In this document: piece after piece, positions 28,590-36,603 of the stretch
How positions within the stretch are numbered: the stretch's first letter is position 1
Layout of the letters: the number at the start of each line of letters is the position of its first letter
Assembly: GCA_963745975.1 (NCBI GenBank)
Contig: CAVUZJ010000013.1
Coordinates: 62,001-126,000 of the forward strand
Length of the DNA: 64,000 nucleotides
DNA from: JAKAWQ01 sp963745975
Lineage (GTDB): Bacteria > Pseudomonadota > Alphaproteobacteria > Acetobacterales > Acetobacteraceae
Direction of reading: 5' to 3'
Program-made: the position numbers and the translations under genes
The notes under the pieces: generated by a model
Told to the model about the DNA's origin: nothing
The model's database searches: none
Seen by the model: only the letters and a program-made list of their open reading frames with translations

Positions 28590-28967
28590 ATGCGGGGAAT
28601 GCGGAATAGAAGCTGCGACGGAGTGCCGGGGTGCGGCGAGGGTAGTGTGAGCATTGCGCAAAGCTATGGCCGGATCGCCGATTATCTCCTGCTCGACAGT
28701 TATCGCGCCGCGGACCGCCAGGTCGGTGCGCTCGGCGTGACGCACGACTGGAGTATCAGCCGGCGCATCGTTGAATTGGTTGGCATACCGGTCATCCTCG
28801 CCGGTGGTCTCGGACCCGAGAATGTCGGGGACGCGATACGTGCCGTGCGCCCTGCCGGCGTCGATTCCAAGACCAAGACGGATCGGGACGGATCGCACGC
28901 AAAGGATCGTGGGCGCGTGCGCCAATTCCATGAAGCCGCTCGCGCGGCCTTCGAGGAGATCAGATAG
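28590..28967 (+). pseudogene. TrpF-like (phosphoribosylanthranilate isomerase) C-terminal fragment
   Basis: From about 28645 this frame encodes a TIM-barrel C-terminal half resembling phosphoribosylanthranilate isomerase: DYLLLDSYRAADRQVGA, THDWSISRRIVE, PVILAGGLGPENVGDAIR and VRPAGVDSKTKTDRDGSHAK. A normal enzyme of this type has over 200 residues; the first 100 or so are missing and replaced by sequence associated with the IS1380-like remnant. It is therefore a 5'-truncated relic. The DSKTKTDRDGSHAKD ending places it in a TrpF-like side family whose reaction may not be tryptophan synthesis. Confidence 0.7.
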
Positions 28968-29064
28968 AGGGCGTGGAAGGCGACGCTTAGGCTCTTTTGG
29001 CGCCCAGCTGCCACGCGCCGTCAATCCACCACGCGAAGGTCTTGCATTTGGGAGTGGTGGACGA

Positions 29065-29102
29065 AACCAAAGGGTTCCGAGGGCTCGGCCCTCGGCTTGG
29101 TT
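29065..29102. terminator. Hairpin at the 3' end of the M24 gene, member of a dispersed palindrome family
   Basis: An 8-bp stem CCGAGGGC/GCCCTCGG with a TCG loop (29077-29095) is framed by outer arms AACCAA (29065-29070) and TTGGTT (29097-29102). It ends at the stop codon of the M24 gene. It is preceded by GGGTTCC, exactly as in the hairpin at 49099-49116, so the two belong to one repeat family. A second imperfect dyad, CCACCAC/GTGGTGG, lies at about 29030-29060. A role in ending minus-strand transcription is likely. Confidence 0.6.
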
Positions 29103-30342
29103 AGAGGAGTTTTTGCTCGAAGGGGTAAGTGTTGAGCGCCCAGGCGCCGGTTTTGGTGACGAGGACCTGGTCTTCGAGCTTGACGCCAAAGGCTTCGCCG
29201 TCCTTGCCGGCGTAACATTCGAGGCAGAAGACCATGTTCTCGCGGATGACGCGGTTGCCGGGCGAGTCCTCGCGGAGATCCTGGGGATAGGGAATGCCGG
29301 GGCCTTCGTCCTCGAGACCGGCCTGGTGGACCATGGAGCCGTAGCGGTTGGCGATGTAGCCGGGAGGAAGTTTGGGCGCGGCGTGGGAGAATTCCTCGAA
29401 CGTCATGCCGGGCTTCATCATTTCGCGCATGCCGTTCACGCAATCATAGGCGATGCGGTAGGCCTCCTTCTGGGCGGGCGTTCCCTGATCGCCGCAGAGG
29501 AAGGTGCGGGAGACATCGAGGACATAGCCTTCGTAGCCGTTGGCGTCGGTGTCGATGCCGACGAGATCGCCGGGCTGGACGAGCTTGTCGTGCGCCTCCG
29601 ACATCCAGGGATTGGTGTTGGTGCCGGAAGCGATGAGGCGGGTGAAGAGGAATTCACCGTGCTGGCGAAGGAGCGTGTCGGACAGCACGGCGAGCAGCTC
29701 GTACTCGCGCACGCCGGGACGGATCGCGGCCTCGAATTCGGCGAACATCGTATCCGCGATGGCGCCGTTGAGGATCATGAGCTGCACCTCCTCGGGCGTC
29801 TTGATCTCGCGCGCATCGACCGTCGCGGGGCTGGGATCGGTGACGCGGATGCCGAGCTCGGTCAGGGCCTGGAAGCCGAAGCCGTCGAGCTTGTCGACCG
29901 CGAGCGGGGCGCCGGCGCAGCCGAGCTCTTCCATCGCGCCCTTGACGGACTGGGCGAAGCGGCGCGCGCGGGCGAGGCCGAGGGTGCCGGCGTACTGCCA
30001 TGAGATGGCGGGACGGACGTCGCGGACGAGCTTTTGCGAGACGTGCATCGAGTTCTTGTACTCGAAGAGGATGGGCGCGCGGTCGGCGGCGAGGACGCAG
30101 TAGCGGGCGAGCGTGATCGCGGTCCAGACGCCCATGATGTCGGTTCCGGTCGCGTATCGGATGTTCGCGGGATTGAAGAAGAGGCAGACGGGGATGTCGT
30201 GCGCGCGCATCGCCGCCTGGAGGCGGGCGAGGCGGTTGGCGCGAAGCGCGGGCATGTCGATCTCGCTCAGGTTCGGGACCCGCAGGCGCTGGACGTGGGG
30301 GTTGTGGGGGCGGGGCGTCGCGGGGTCGCCGATCGGGGGCAT
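29101..30342 (-). CDS. M24 family metalloenzyme, DddP-like / Xaa-Pro peptidase-like
   Basis: This 413-residue cytoplasmic protein has an M24 pita-bread fold. Visible metal ligands are D264, D266 (GIDTDANGYEG), D276 (VLDVSRTF), H339 (MVHQAGLEDEG), E375 (CLECYAG) and E390 (VKLEDQVLV). An aspartate at 345, six residues after H339, matches from memory the extra catalytic Asp of the DMSP lyase DddP, and RLIASGTNTNPW and the TYPF ending also resemble that protein. It may therefore be DddP-like rather than a true peptidase. ATG 30342 follows AAGGAA. It diverges from an HxlR regulator, and two dyads in the shared region probably control it. Confidence 0.8.
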   Translation of the reverse strand: MPPIGDPATPRPHNPHVQRLRVPNLSEIDMPALRANRLARLQAAMRAHDIPVCLFFNPANIRYATGTDIMGVWTAITLARYCVLAADRAPILFEYKNSMHVSQKLVRDVRPAISWQYAGTLGLARARRFAQSVKGAMEELGCAGAPLAVDKLDGFGFQALTELGIRVTDPSPATVDAREIKTPEEVQLMILNGAIADTMFAEFEAAIRPGVREYELLAVLSDTLLRQHGEFLFTRLIASGTNTNPWMSEAHDKLVQPGDLVGIDTDANGYEGYVLDVSRTFLCGDQGTPAQKEAYRIAYDCVNGMREMMKPGMTFEEFSHAAPKLPPGYIANRYGSMVHQAGLEDEGPGIPYPQDLREDSPGNRVIRENMVFCLECYAGKDGEAFGVKLEDQVLVTKTGAWALNTYPFEQKLL

Positions 30343-30409
30343 CTTGGGTTCCTTCGGTGTCGGGGCGGGTATCGGAGCGGTGGGGGCGGGGCGGCGCAAG
30401 GCGTGGTCA

Positions 30410-30455
30410 CTTGCATGATGCAAGGAAAGGGATTAGCAGGGTTGCATGATGAAAG
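30410..30455. promoter_or_regulatory. Two dyad operator-like sites between the M24 gene and hxlR
   Basis: A perfect dyad CTTGCATGATGCAAG lies at 30410-30424, and a near copy GTTGCATGATGAAAG lies at 30441-30455. Their centres are 31 bp apart, about three helical turns, so two dimers would bind the same face. They are in the divergent promoter region of the M24 gene and the HxlR-family regulator, which makes them strong candidates for the regulator's own operators. Confidence 0.65.
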
Positions 30456-30470
30456 CGAGTGGGGTGGGGG

Positions 30471-30968
30471 GTGCAGCGTAAGAGCTTCGGCAACATGCAG
30501 TGCCCGATCGCGCGGAGCCTCGAGCGCGTGGGCGAGTGGTGGAGCATCCTGATCCTGCGCGACGCCTTGCGCGGGCTCACGCGCTTCGACGAATTCCAGA
30601 AAAATCTTGGGATTGCGCCGAACATGCTGACGCGGCGGCTGAATGGGCTGGTGGCGGCGGGGCTGCTCGAGCGGCGGCGCTATAGCGAGCGGCCGGCGCG
30701 GTTCGAGTATGTGCCGACCGGGCGCGGGCGGGACTTCCGGCCGGTGCTGTGGGCCCTGATGGCCTGGGGCAACCGGCACTTCGCGCCCGAGGGGCCGAGC
30801 GTGATGCTGGTGGACGGGGAGACCGGGCGGGCGGCGGAGCCGGTGCTGGTCGATCGGGCGAGCGGGGCGGTGATGGCGCCGCCGCGATTCCGCACGGCGG
30901 CGGGGCCGGCGGCGGACGAGCGGACGCGGCAGGCGCACTGCGGGTGGGTGCAGGCGGGGCGGGCGTGA
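30471..30968 (+). CDS. HxlR family winged-helix transcriptional regulator
   Basis: This 165-residue regulator contains the HxlR core: CPIARSLERVGEWWSILILRDA, then FDEFQKNLGIAPNMLTRRLNGLVAAGLLERRRY with the winged helix, and an extended C-terminal tail. I favour the GTG at 30471 (VQRKSFGNMQCPIAR), preceded by GGTGGGG; an upstream GTG at 30459 and an ATG at 30507 are alternatives. Its stop overlaps the next GTG start (GTGA), so it is cotranscribed with an EmrAB-type efflux pair. It probably binds the two dyads just upstream and responds to a compound exported by the pump. Confidence 0.88.
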   Translation: MQRKSFGNMQCPIARSLERVGEWWSILILRDALRGLTRFDEFQKNLGIAPNMLTRRLNGLVAAGLLERRRYSERPARFEYVPTGRGRDFRPVLWALMAWGNRHFAPEGPSVMLVDGETGRAAEPVLVDRASGAVMAPPRFRTAAGPAADERTRQAHCGWVQAGRA

Positions 30969-32059
30969 GCGGCGAGGCAGTCGCCCGCGAGATCGCGGTT
31001 GGCGCGCGGGCGCGGCGCGTGCGCTGGCGGGGGAGCGTTGCGGCGGCGGCGCTTGTCGTGGTGCTGGGCGGGGCGGGGTGGTACGGGGCGCAGTGGTGGC
31101 GCGTCGGGCGGTTCGTCGAGACGACGGACGATGCCTATGTGGGGGGCGACGTGACGCCGATCGCGCCGCATGTCTCGGGGTTCGTCGCGCGGATCCTGGT
31201 TGCGGACAATCAGTACGTGCGCGCCGGCGAGACGCTCGTTCTGCTCGATCAGAGGGATTTCGCGGCCGGCGTGGCGCATGCCGAGGCGGTGCTGCGGCAG
31301 CGCGAGGCGGGGCTTGCCGATCTCGAGGCGCGGGAGGCGATGCAGCGTTCGGTGATCGCGGAGGAAGGGGCCGCGCTTGCGGGGAAGGAGGCCGATGCGG
31401 CGTTCGCGGCGGAGGACGCGGCGCGGTATGGGCGGCTGGCGCGGGCGAATGCGGCGTCGCGGCAGGATGCGCAGAAGGCGGAGACGGGCGCGCGGGCGGC
31501 GGCGGACGCGGTTGCGGCGGCGCGGGCGGGGCTCGCGGCGGCGCGGGGCGAGCTGGCGGTGCTGGGGAGCGAGATCGGCGCGGCGAAGGCCGCGATTGCG
31601 GCGGCAGGGGCGGAGCTGAGGCAGGCGCAGCTCGATTTAGGGTACACGAGGATTGAAGCGCCGATCGCGGGCTATGTCGGCGACCGCTATGCGGAGGTCG
31701 GCGCCTATGTCACGGCCGGGACCGATCTGCTTTCGATCGTGCCCGCGCGCGGGCTCTGGGTGGACGCGAACTTCAAGGAGGACCAGCTCGCGAAGATGAA
31801 GCCGGGCGATCGGGCGGCGATCGTTGCGGATATTCTGCCGGGGCGGGTTTTTCGCGGGCATGTGCTGAGCCTGGCGCCGGCGACGGGAGCGGTGTTCAGC
31901 GTGATTCCGGCGCAGAACGCGACCGGGAATTTCACGAAGATCGTCCAGCGCGTGCCGGTGCGGATCGGCTTCGACGGCGCCGGCGGGGTGCTGGGGCTGC
32001 TGCGGCCCGGACTTTCGATGAATGTGAGCGTGGCGACGCGGGCCGGGGTGGATCCGTGA
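30965..32059 (+). CDS. emrA: HlyD/EmrA-type membrane fusion protein
   Basis: This 364-residue periplasmic adaptor has one N-terminal membrane anchor (about residues 20-37), a biotinyl-lipoyl-like segment (DAYVGGDVTPIAPHVSGFV), a long alanine-rich alpha-helical hairpin (about 95-215), and a beta-barrel return (LGYTRIEAPIAGYVGDR, then DANFKEDQLAKMKPGD). This is the EmrA pattern, which links an inner-membrane MFS pump to an outer-membrane channel. GTG 30965 overlaps the regulator stop, and its own stop overlaps the MFS gene start. No TolC-like gene is present here. Confidence 0.88.
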   Translation: MSGEAVAREIAVGARARRVRWRGSVAAAALVVVLGGAGWYGAQWWRVGRFVETTDDAYVGGDVTPIAPHVSGFVARILVADNQYVRAGETLVLLDQRDFAAGVAHAEAVLRQREAGLADLEAREAMQRSVIAEEGAALAGKEADAAFAAEDAARYGRLARANAASRQDAQKAETGARAAADAVAAARAGLAAARGELAVLGSEIGAAKAAIAAAGAELRQAQLDLGYTRIEAPIAGYVGDRYAEVGAYVTAGTDLLSIVPARGLWVDANFKEDQLAKMKPGDRAAIVADILPGRVFRGHVLSLAPATGAVFSVIPAQNATGNFTKIVQRVPVRIGFDGAGGVLGLLRPGLSMNVSVATRAGVDP

Positions 32060-33624
32060 GCGGGGAGCCGCCGCTTACCGTCAAGACGGTTCTGCCGTTC
32101 GCGGTGATGTGCGTCGGGATGTTCGTGGCCCTCCTCGACATTCAGATCGTCGCCTCCTCCTTGCAGGATATCGGCGGCGGGCTTTCCGCGGCGCAGGACC
32201 AGATCGGCTGGGTGCAGACCGCCTACCTGATCGCCGAGATCACCGTGATCCCGCTTTCGGGCTGGCTCACGCGGGCGTTCTCCACGCGGTGGCTTTTCAC
32301 TGGATCGGCGCTCGGCTTCACGCTCGCCAGCATGCTCTGCGGGCTGGCGTGGAACATGGAGAGCATGATCGTCTTCCGGGCGATGCAGGGGCTGTTGGGT
32401 GCCTCGATGATCCCGACCGTGTTCACCTCGTCCTTTCATTATTTCGAGGGGACGCGGCGCATCTATGCGGCGGCGGTGATCGGGACCATCGCCTCGATCG
32501 CGCCCTCGCTCGGGCCGGTAATCGGCGGCTGGATCACCGATACGGCGAGCTGGCACTGGCTCTTCTACGTTAATCTCGTGCCGGGGCTCGCGGTCGCGGG
32601 GCTGGTGGCGCTGCTGGTCGATATCGACGAGCCCGAGCTTTCGCTGCTGCGCGGGGCGGATTATCCCGGCATCGTGCTGATGGCGGCGGCACTCGGCACG
32701 CTGGAATATGTGCTGGAGGAGGGGGCGCGCTGGAACTGGTTCGGCGATACGACGATCCGGACCTGCGCAGCGGTCGCGGTGGTTTCGGGCGTGCTGTTCG
32801 TCGCGCGGAGCCTCACCTTCCACAATCCGGTCGTCGATCTCAGGGCACTCGGCAACCGCAATTTCACGATCGGGTGTATTCTTTCATTCGTGACCGGCAT
32901 CGGCATCTTCTCGACGATCTATCTCACGCCGCTTTTTCTCGGCTATGTGCGCGGCTTTTCGGCGTGGCAGACCGGGCTTGCGGTTTTTCCGGCGGGGATT
33001 GCGGCGGTGATCGGCGTGCCCGTTTATGTCACGCTCGGGCGGTGGATCGATCTCCGCTGGCTGATGATGTTCGGGCTCGTTTCGTTCGGGCTCGCGATGT
33101 GGTGCTACAGCTTCATCACCCATGAGTGGGGCGGGGCGCAGCTTCTGCTGCCGCAGATTTTGCGCGGGTTTCCGCAGGTGTTCGCGGTGGCGCCGAGCGT
33201 GACGCTGGGATTGGGCAGCCTGCCGCCGGCGCGGCTCAAATATGCGAGCGGGCTCTTCAACATGATGCGCAATCTGGGCGGCGCGGTCGGGATCGCGGTA
33301 TGCGGGGCGGTGCTGAACGATGAGACCAACCGGCATTTCCTCGATATCGCCTCGAGGCTGACGCCGGCGAACGGGGCGATGGAGCATCTGCTGGCGGGGC
33401 TTGGGACGCGGCTTGCGGCCGTGCTCGGCTCGGCGCATGCGGGCGAGGCGGCAGCACTTGCCGAGCTTCACGCGCTGGCCTATCGCGAGGCCGCGACGAT
33501 GGCCTATGCAGATGCGTTTCGCGCGATCATGCTGGCCTTCGTGCTCGCGGCACCGCTCGTGCTCCTGATGCGCAAGGTGGCGCCGGTGAAGGCGCGGGCG
33601 GGGCCCAGGGCAGCGGCGCACTGA
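32056..33624 (+). CDS. emrB: MFS drug efflux transporter, DHA2 family (EmrB-like)
   Basis: This 522-residue inner-membrane antiporter has 14 predicted transmembrane segments. It shows DHA2 motifs: LDIQIVASSLQDI in helix 1, motif A around SGWLTRAFSTRW, and motif C APSLGPVIGGWITD in helix 5. It pairs with the EmrA-like adaptor by a GTGA overlap and is probably under HxlR control. Substrates are normally hydrophobic toxins or aromatic acids; none can be assigned here. Confidence 0.9.
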   Translation: MSGEPPLTVKTVLPFAVMCVGMFVALLDIQIVASSLQDIGGGLSAAQDQIGWVQTAYLIAEITVIPLSGWLTRAFSTRWLFTGSALGFTLASMLCGLAWNMESMIVFRAMQGLLGASMIPTVFTSSFHYFEGTRRIYAAAVIGTIASIAPSLGPVIGGWITDTASWHWLFYVNLVPGLAVAGLVALLVDIDEPELSLLRGADYPGIVLMAAALGTLEYVLEEGARWNWFGDTTIRTCAAVAVVSGVLFVARSLTFHNPVVDLRALGNRNFTIGCILSFVTGIGIFSTIYLTPLFLGYVRGFSAWQTGLAVFPAGIAAVIGVPVYVTLGRWIDLRWLMMFGLVSFGLAMWCYSFITHEWGGAQLLLPQILRGFPQVFAVAPSVTLGLGSLPPARLKYASGLFNMMRNLGGAVGIAVCGAVLNDETNRHFLDIASRLTPANGAMEHLLAGLGTRLAAVLGSAHAGEAAALAELHALAYREAATMAYADAFRAIMLAFVLAAPLVLLMRKVAPVKARAGPRAAAH

Positions 33625-33647
33625 GCTGAGGATTGAGGGGAATGGAT

Positions 33648-34834
33648 ATGTCGGGGACCGATGAAGTCGTCATCGCCGCTGCGGTGCGGACGCCGCTTGG
33701 TGGGTTTCTCGGCGAATTGTCCGGGCTCTCCGCCCATGCGCTGGGCGCGCACGTGATCCGCGCCGCGACCGAGCGGGCGAGCGTGGCGGCGGAGCGGGTG
33801 GAGGAGGTGATCATGGGCTGCGTGCTGCCGGCCGGGCAGGGCCAGGCGCCGGCGCGGCAGGCGGCGCGGGCGGCGGGGCTGCCGGACGCGACGGGGGCGA
33901 CGACGATCAACAAGGTGTGCGGCTCGGGGATGAAGGCGGTGATGCTGGCGCGCGACATTCTCGCGGCGGGTTCGGCCGATATCATCGTCGCGGGCGGAAT
34001 GGAGTCGATGACCAACGCGCCCTATCTCCTGGCGAAGGCGCGCGCGGGCTATCGCTACGGGCATGACCGCGTGCTCGATCACCTCGCACTCGACGGGCTC
34101 GAGGATGCGTACGAGCCGGGGCGCTCGATGGGCGAGTTCGGCGAGGCGGCGGCCGAGGCGTTTCAGTTCTCGCGCGCGGACCAGGACGAGTATGCCATCG
34201 CATCGCTGACGCGGGCGCAGGCGGCCATCGCGGAGGGCGGCTTCACCGACGAGATCGCGGTGATCGAGGCGCCGGCTAAGGGCAAGGCGGTGCGGGTCGA
34301 GCACGACGAGCATCCGCGGAAGGTCTCGGTTGAGAAGATCCCGCGCTCAAGCCGGCTTTTCGGGAGGGGGGCACGATCACGGCGGCGAGCTCGTCCTCCA
34401 ATGCGGATGGCGCCGCGGCGCTCGTGCTGACGCGGCGGGCGATCGCGGAGCGGGAGGGGATGCCGGTCCTCGCCGTGATCCGCGGGCAGGCGACGCATTC
34501 GCAGGAGCCCGCCTGGTACACGACCGCACCGATTCCGGCGATCCGCAAGCTGATGGCGAAGACGGGGTGGACGATCGAGGATGTCGATCTCTTCGAGATC
34601 AACGAGGCTTTTGCGGTGGTGGCGATGGCGGCGGCGCGGGACCTCAATATTCCGCGCGAGCGGCTGAACGTGCATGGCGGGGCCTGCGCGCTCGGCCATC
34701 CGATCGGCGCGACCGGGGCGCGGATCATCGTGACGCTGCTGCATGCGCTGCGCCGCCATAACGGGCGGCGGGGCGTGGCGGCGCTCTGCATCGGCGGGGG
34801 TGAGGCGACCGCGGTCGCGATCGAGCTTTGCTGA
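33648..34834 (+). pseudogene. Acetyl-CoA acetyltransferase (thiolase), frameshifted
   Basis: This is a thiolase of about 395 residues split by one missing base. The first part (to about 34343) has VRTPLGGFLGELS, the acyl-accepting cysteine in INKVCGSGMKAV and GGMESMTNAPYLL. The second part, in the +2 frame from about 34346, has LKPAFREGGTITAASSS, INEAFAVVAMAA, CALGHPIGATGARI and the second catalytic cysteine in ALCIGGGEA. Adding one base in CCGCGCTCAAG at 34341-34351 restores KIPRLKPAF. All catalytic residues are intact, so an assembly error or a recent mutation is likely. ATG 33648 is best spaced from GAGGGG; ATG 33642 is possible. Confidence 0.85.
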
Positions 34835-34872
34835 GCGCGCCGGTGTCCGCGGGCGGGGGCTCGGGCGAGCGC

Positions 34873-35613
34873 GTGAGCCGCAAGCGGGCGATCGTCGTCG
34901 GCGTGGGCGCCGAGACCGGGCTCGGCGGGGCGCTTTGCCGGCGGTTCGCGCAAGAGGGCTATCACGTCCTCGTCGGCGGGCGGACGGCGGAGAAGATCGA
35001 GAGGGTGGCGAGCGGGATTGCGGCGGCGGGCGGCAGCGCCGAGGCGGTGCTCGCCGATGCGACGCAGGAGGAGGATGTCGTCCGGCTGTTCGATCGGGCG
35101 ATGGCGCCGCGGGAGGGCGCCGCTGCGCTCGACCTCGTCGTCTACAATGCGGGGAACAATCGGCGGATTGATTTTCGCGAGCTGCCGGCAAGCGTGTTCG
35201 AGGAGATCTGGCGGGGGGGCTGCTTCGGCGGCTTCCTGGTCGGGCGCGAGGCGGCGCGGCGGCTGGTGCCGCTCGGGCGTGGGACGGTGATTTTCACCGG
35301 CGCCTCGGCGAGCCTGCGCGGGCGGCCCGGTTTTGCGCAGTTCGCGGCGGCCAAGGCGGGGCTTCGCATGATCGCGCAGAGCATGGCGCGCGAATATGGG
35401 CCGGCGGGGCTGCATGTCGCGCATGTCGTGATCGACGGGGGCATCGATAGCGAGCGGCTGCGCGCGCGGCGACCCGAGGCGGCGAAGGAGCGCGGCGAGG
35501 ACGGGCTGCTCGGGGCCGACGCGATCGCGGAGGCGTATTGGGGGATTCACCGCCAGGCACGGTCCGCGTGGTCCCACGAGATCGATCTGAGGCCGTTCCG
35601 GGAATCGTTCTGA
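34873..35613 (+). CDS. Short-chain dehydrogenase/reductase family protein
   Basis: This 246-residue protein has an SDR Rossmann fold: AIVVGVGAETGLGGALCRRFA at the N-terminus with an altered glycine motif, GGRTAEKI after beta 2, VYNAGNN as the NAG motif, and TGASASLRG. The classical YxxxK is replaced by FAQFAAAKAGLR, where the tyrosine position is phenylalanine, so the catalytic mechanism may differ. The start is uncertain: GTG at 34873 fits the fold best, GTG 34843 and TTG 34828 extend it. It follows the thiolase immediately and precedes a PanE-like gene. Confidence 0.8.
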   Translation: MSRKRAIVVGVGAETGLGGALCRRFAQEGYHVLVGGRTAEKIERVASGIAAAGGSAEAVLADATQEEDVVRLFDRAMAPREGAAALDLVVYNAGNNRRIDFRELPASVFEEIWRGGCFGGFLVGREAARRLVPLGRGTVIFTGASASLRGRPGFAQFAAAKAGLRMIAQSMAREYGPAGLHVAHVVIDGGIDSERLRARRPEAAKERGEDGLLGADAIAEAYWGIHRQARSAWSHEIDLRPFRESF

Positions 35614-35653
35614 CGGACGGTCGGCGGGATTCGTTTCGGGAAAGGGGAGCGGG

Positions 35654-36586
35654 ATGCGGCTCTTGGTGGTGGGCGCCGGGGCGACCGGCGGATATTTCGG
35701 CGGGCGGCTCGCGGAGGCGGGGCGCGATGTGACGTTCCTGGTGAGGAAGCGGCGGGCGGAGCAGCTGAGGGCGGACGGATTGCGGATCGTGAGCCCGCAC
35801 GGGAATGCGACGGTCGCGCCGAAGCTGGTGACGGCGGGCGGGATCGCGGGCGCGTACGACGCGGTGCTGCTGACGGTGAAGGGGTTCGCGCTCGAGGCGG
35901 CGCTCGAGGATATGGCGCCTGCGGTGGGAGCGGAGACGATGATCCTACCGGTGCTCAACGGCATGCGGCATGTCGATGTGCTCGCGGCGCGGTTCGGGGC
36001 GCCGGCGGTGGTGGGGTGCGTCTGCAAGGTGGCGACGACGATCGATGCCGAGGGGCGGATCGTGCAGCTCGCGAAATTCCAGGAGCTGGCCTACGGCGAG
36101 ATGGACGGAGCCGCGTCGGCGCGGACGGAGGCGCTCGACGGTTTCATGCAGGGTGCCGGGTTCGATGCGCGGCTGACCGCGACGATCGCGCGCGAGATGT
36201 GGGAGAAATGGGTGCTGCTCGCGGCGATGGGCGGCGTCACCTGCCTGATGCGGGGGAATATCGGCGAGATCGAGGCGGCGCCGGGAGGGGCGGATTTCGC
36301 GCGGGCGTTTCTGGGGGAGGTCGTGGCGGTCGTCGAGGCGGTGGGCGAGAAGCCGAGCGAGGGGTTCCTGGCGAGCGCGCGGGCGATGCTGACCGCGAAG
36401 GGATCGGGGCAGGCGTCCTCGATGTATCGGGACCTTCAGCAGGGCCGGCCGGTCGAGGCGGACCAGATCGTCGGGGATCTGCTGGCGCGGGGGCGCGCGG
36501 CGGGGATTGCCACAAAGCTGATCAGCGCGGCGTATGCGAACCTGTCGGTCTATCAGCGCGGGCTCGCGGAGGTTCCCGCGCGCTGA
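35654..36586 (+). CDS. Ketopantoate reductase family protein (ApbA/PanE)
   Basis: This is a 310-residue NADPH-dependent 2-oxoacid reductase family member. The Rossmann motif RLLVVGAGATGGYFGGRLA opens the protein; the catalytic lysine region is EMWEKWVLLAAMGGVTCLMR (about 182-201), and the C-terminal domain shows SSMYRDLQQGRPVEADQIVG. PanE reduces ketopantoate to pantoate in CoA synthesis, but many paralogues have other substrates. An AAAGGGGAG ribosome site precedes the ATG. Its setting among thiolase, SDR and acylase genes favours a catabolic paralogue over the housekeeping enzyme. Confidence 0.86.
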   Translation: MRLLVVGAGATGGYFGGRLAEAGRDVTFLVRKRRAEQLRADGLRIVSPHGNATVAPKLVTAGGIAGAYDAVLLTVKGFALEAALEDMAPAVGAETMILPVLNGMRHVDVLAARFGAPAVVGCVCKVATTIDAEGRIVQLAKFQELAYGEMDGAASARTEALDGFMQGAGFDARLTATIAREMWEKWVLLAAMGGVTCLMRGNIGEIEAAPGGADFARAFLGEVVAVVEAVGEKPSEGFLASARAMLTAKGSGQASSMYRDLQQGRPVEADQIVGDLLARGRAAGIATKLISAAYANLSVYQRGLAEVPAR

Positions 36587-36603
36587 GCTGCGGGGCGAGA
36601 GGA

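Noticed and set aside
26949..28640. A complete composite transposon around the D-amino-acid-oxidase-like gene
   Set aside because: Neither side has an intact transposase, clear terminal inverted repeats or target duplications; only N-terminal remnants in the same orientation are visible.
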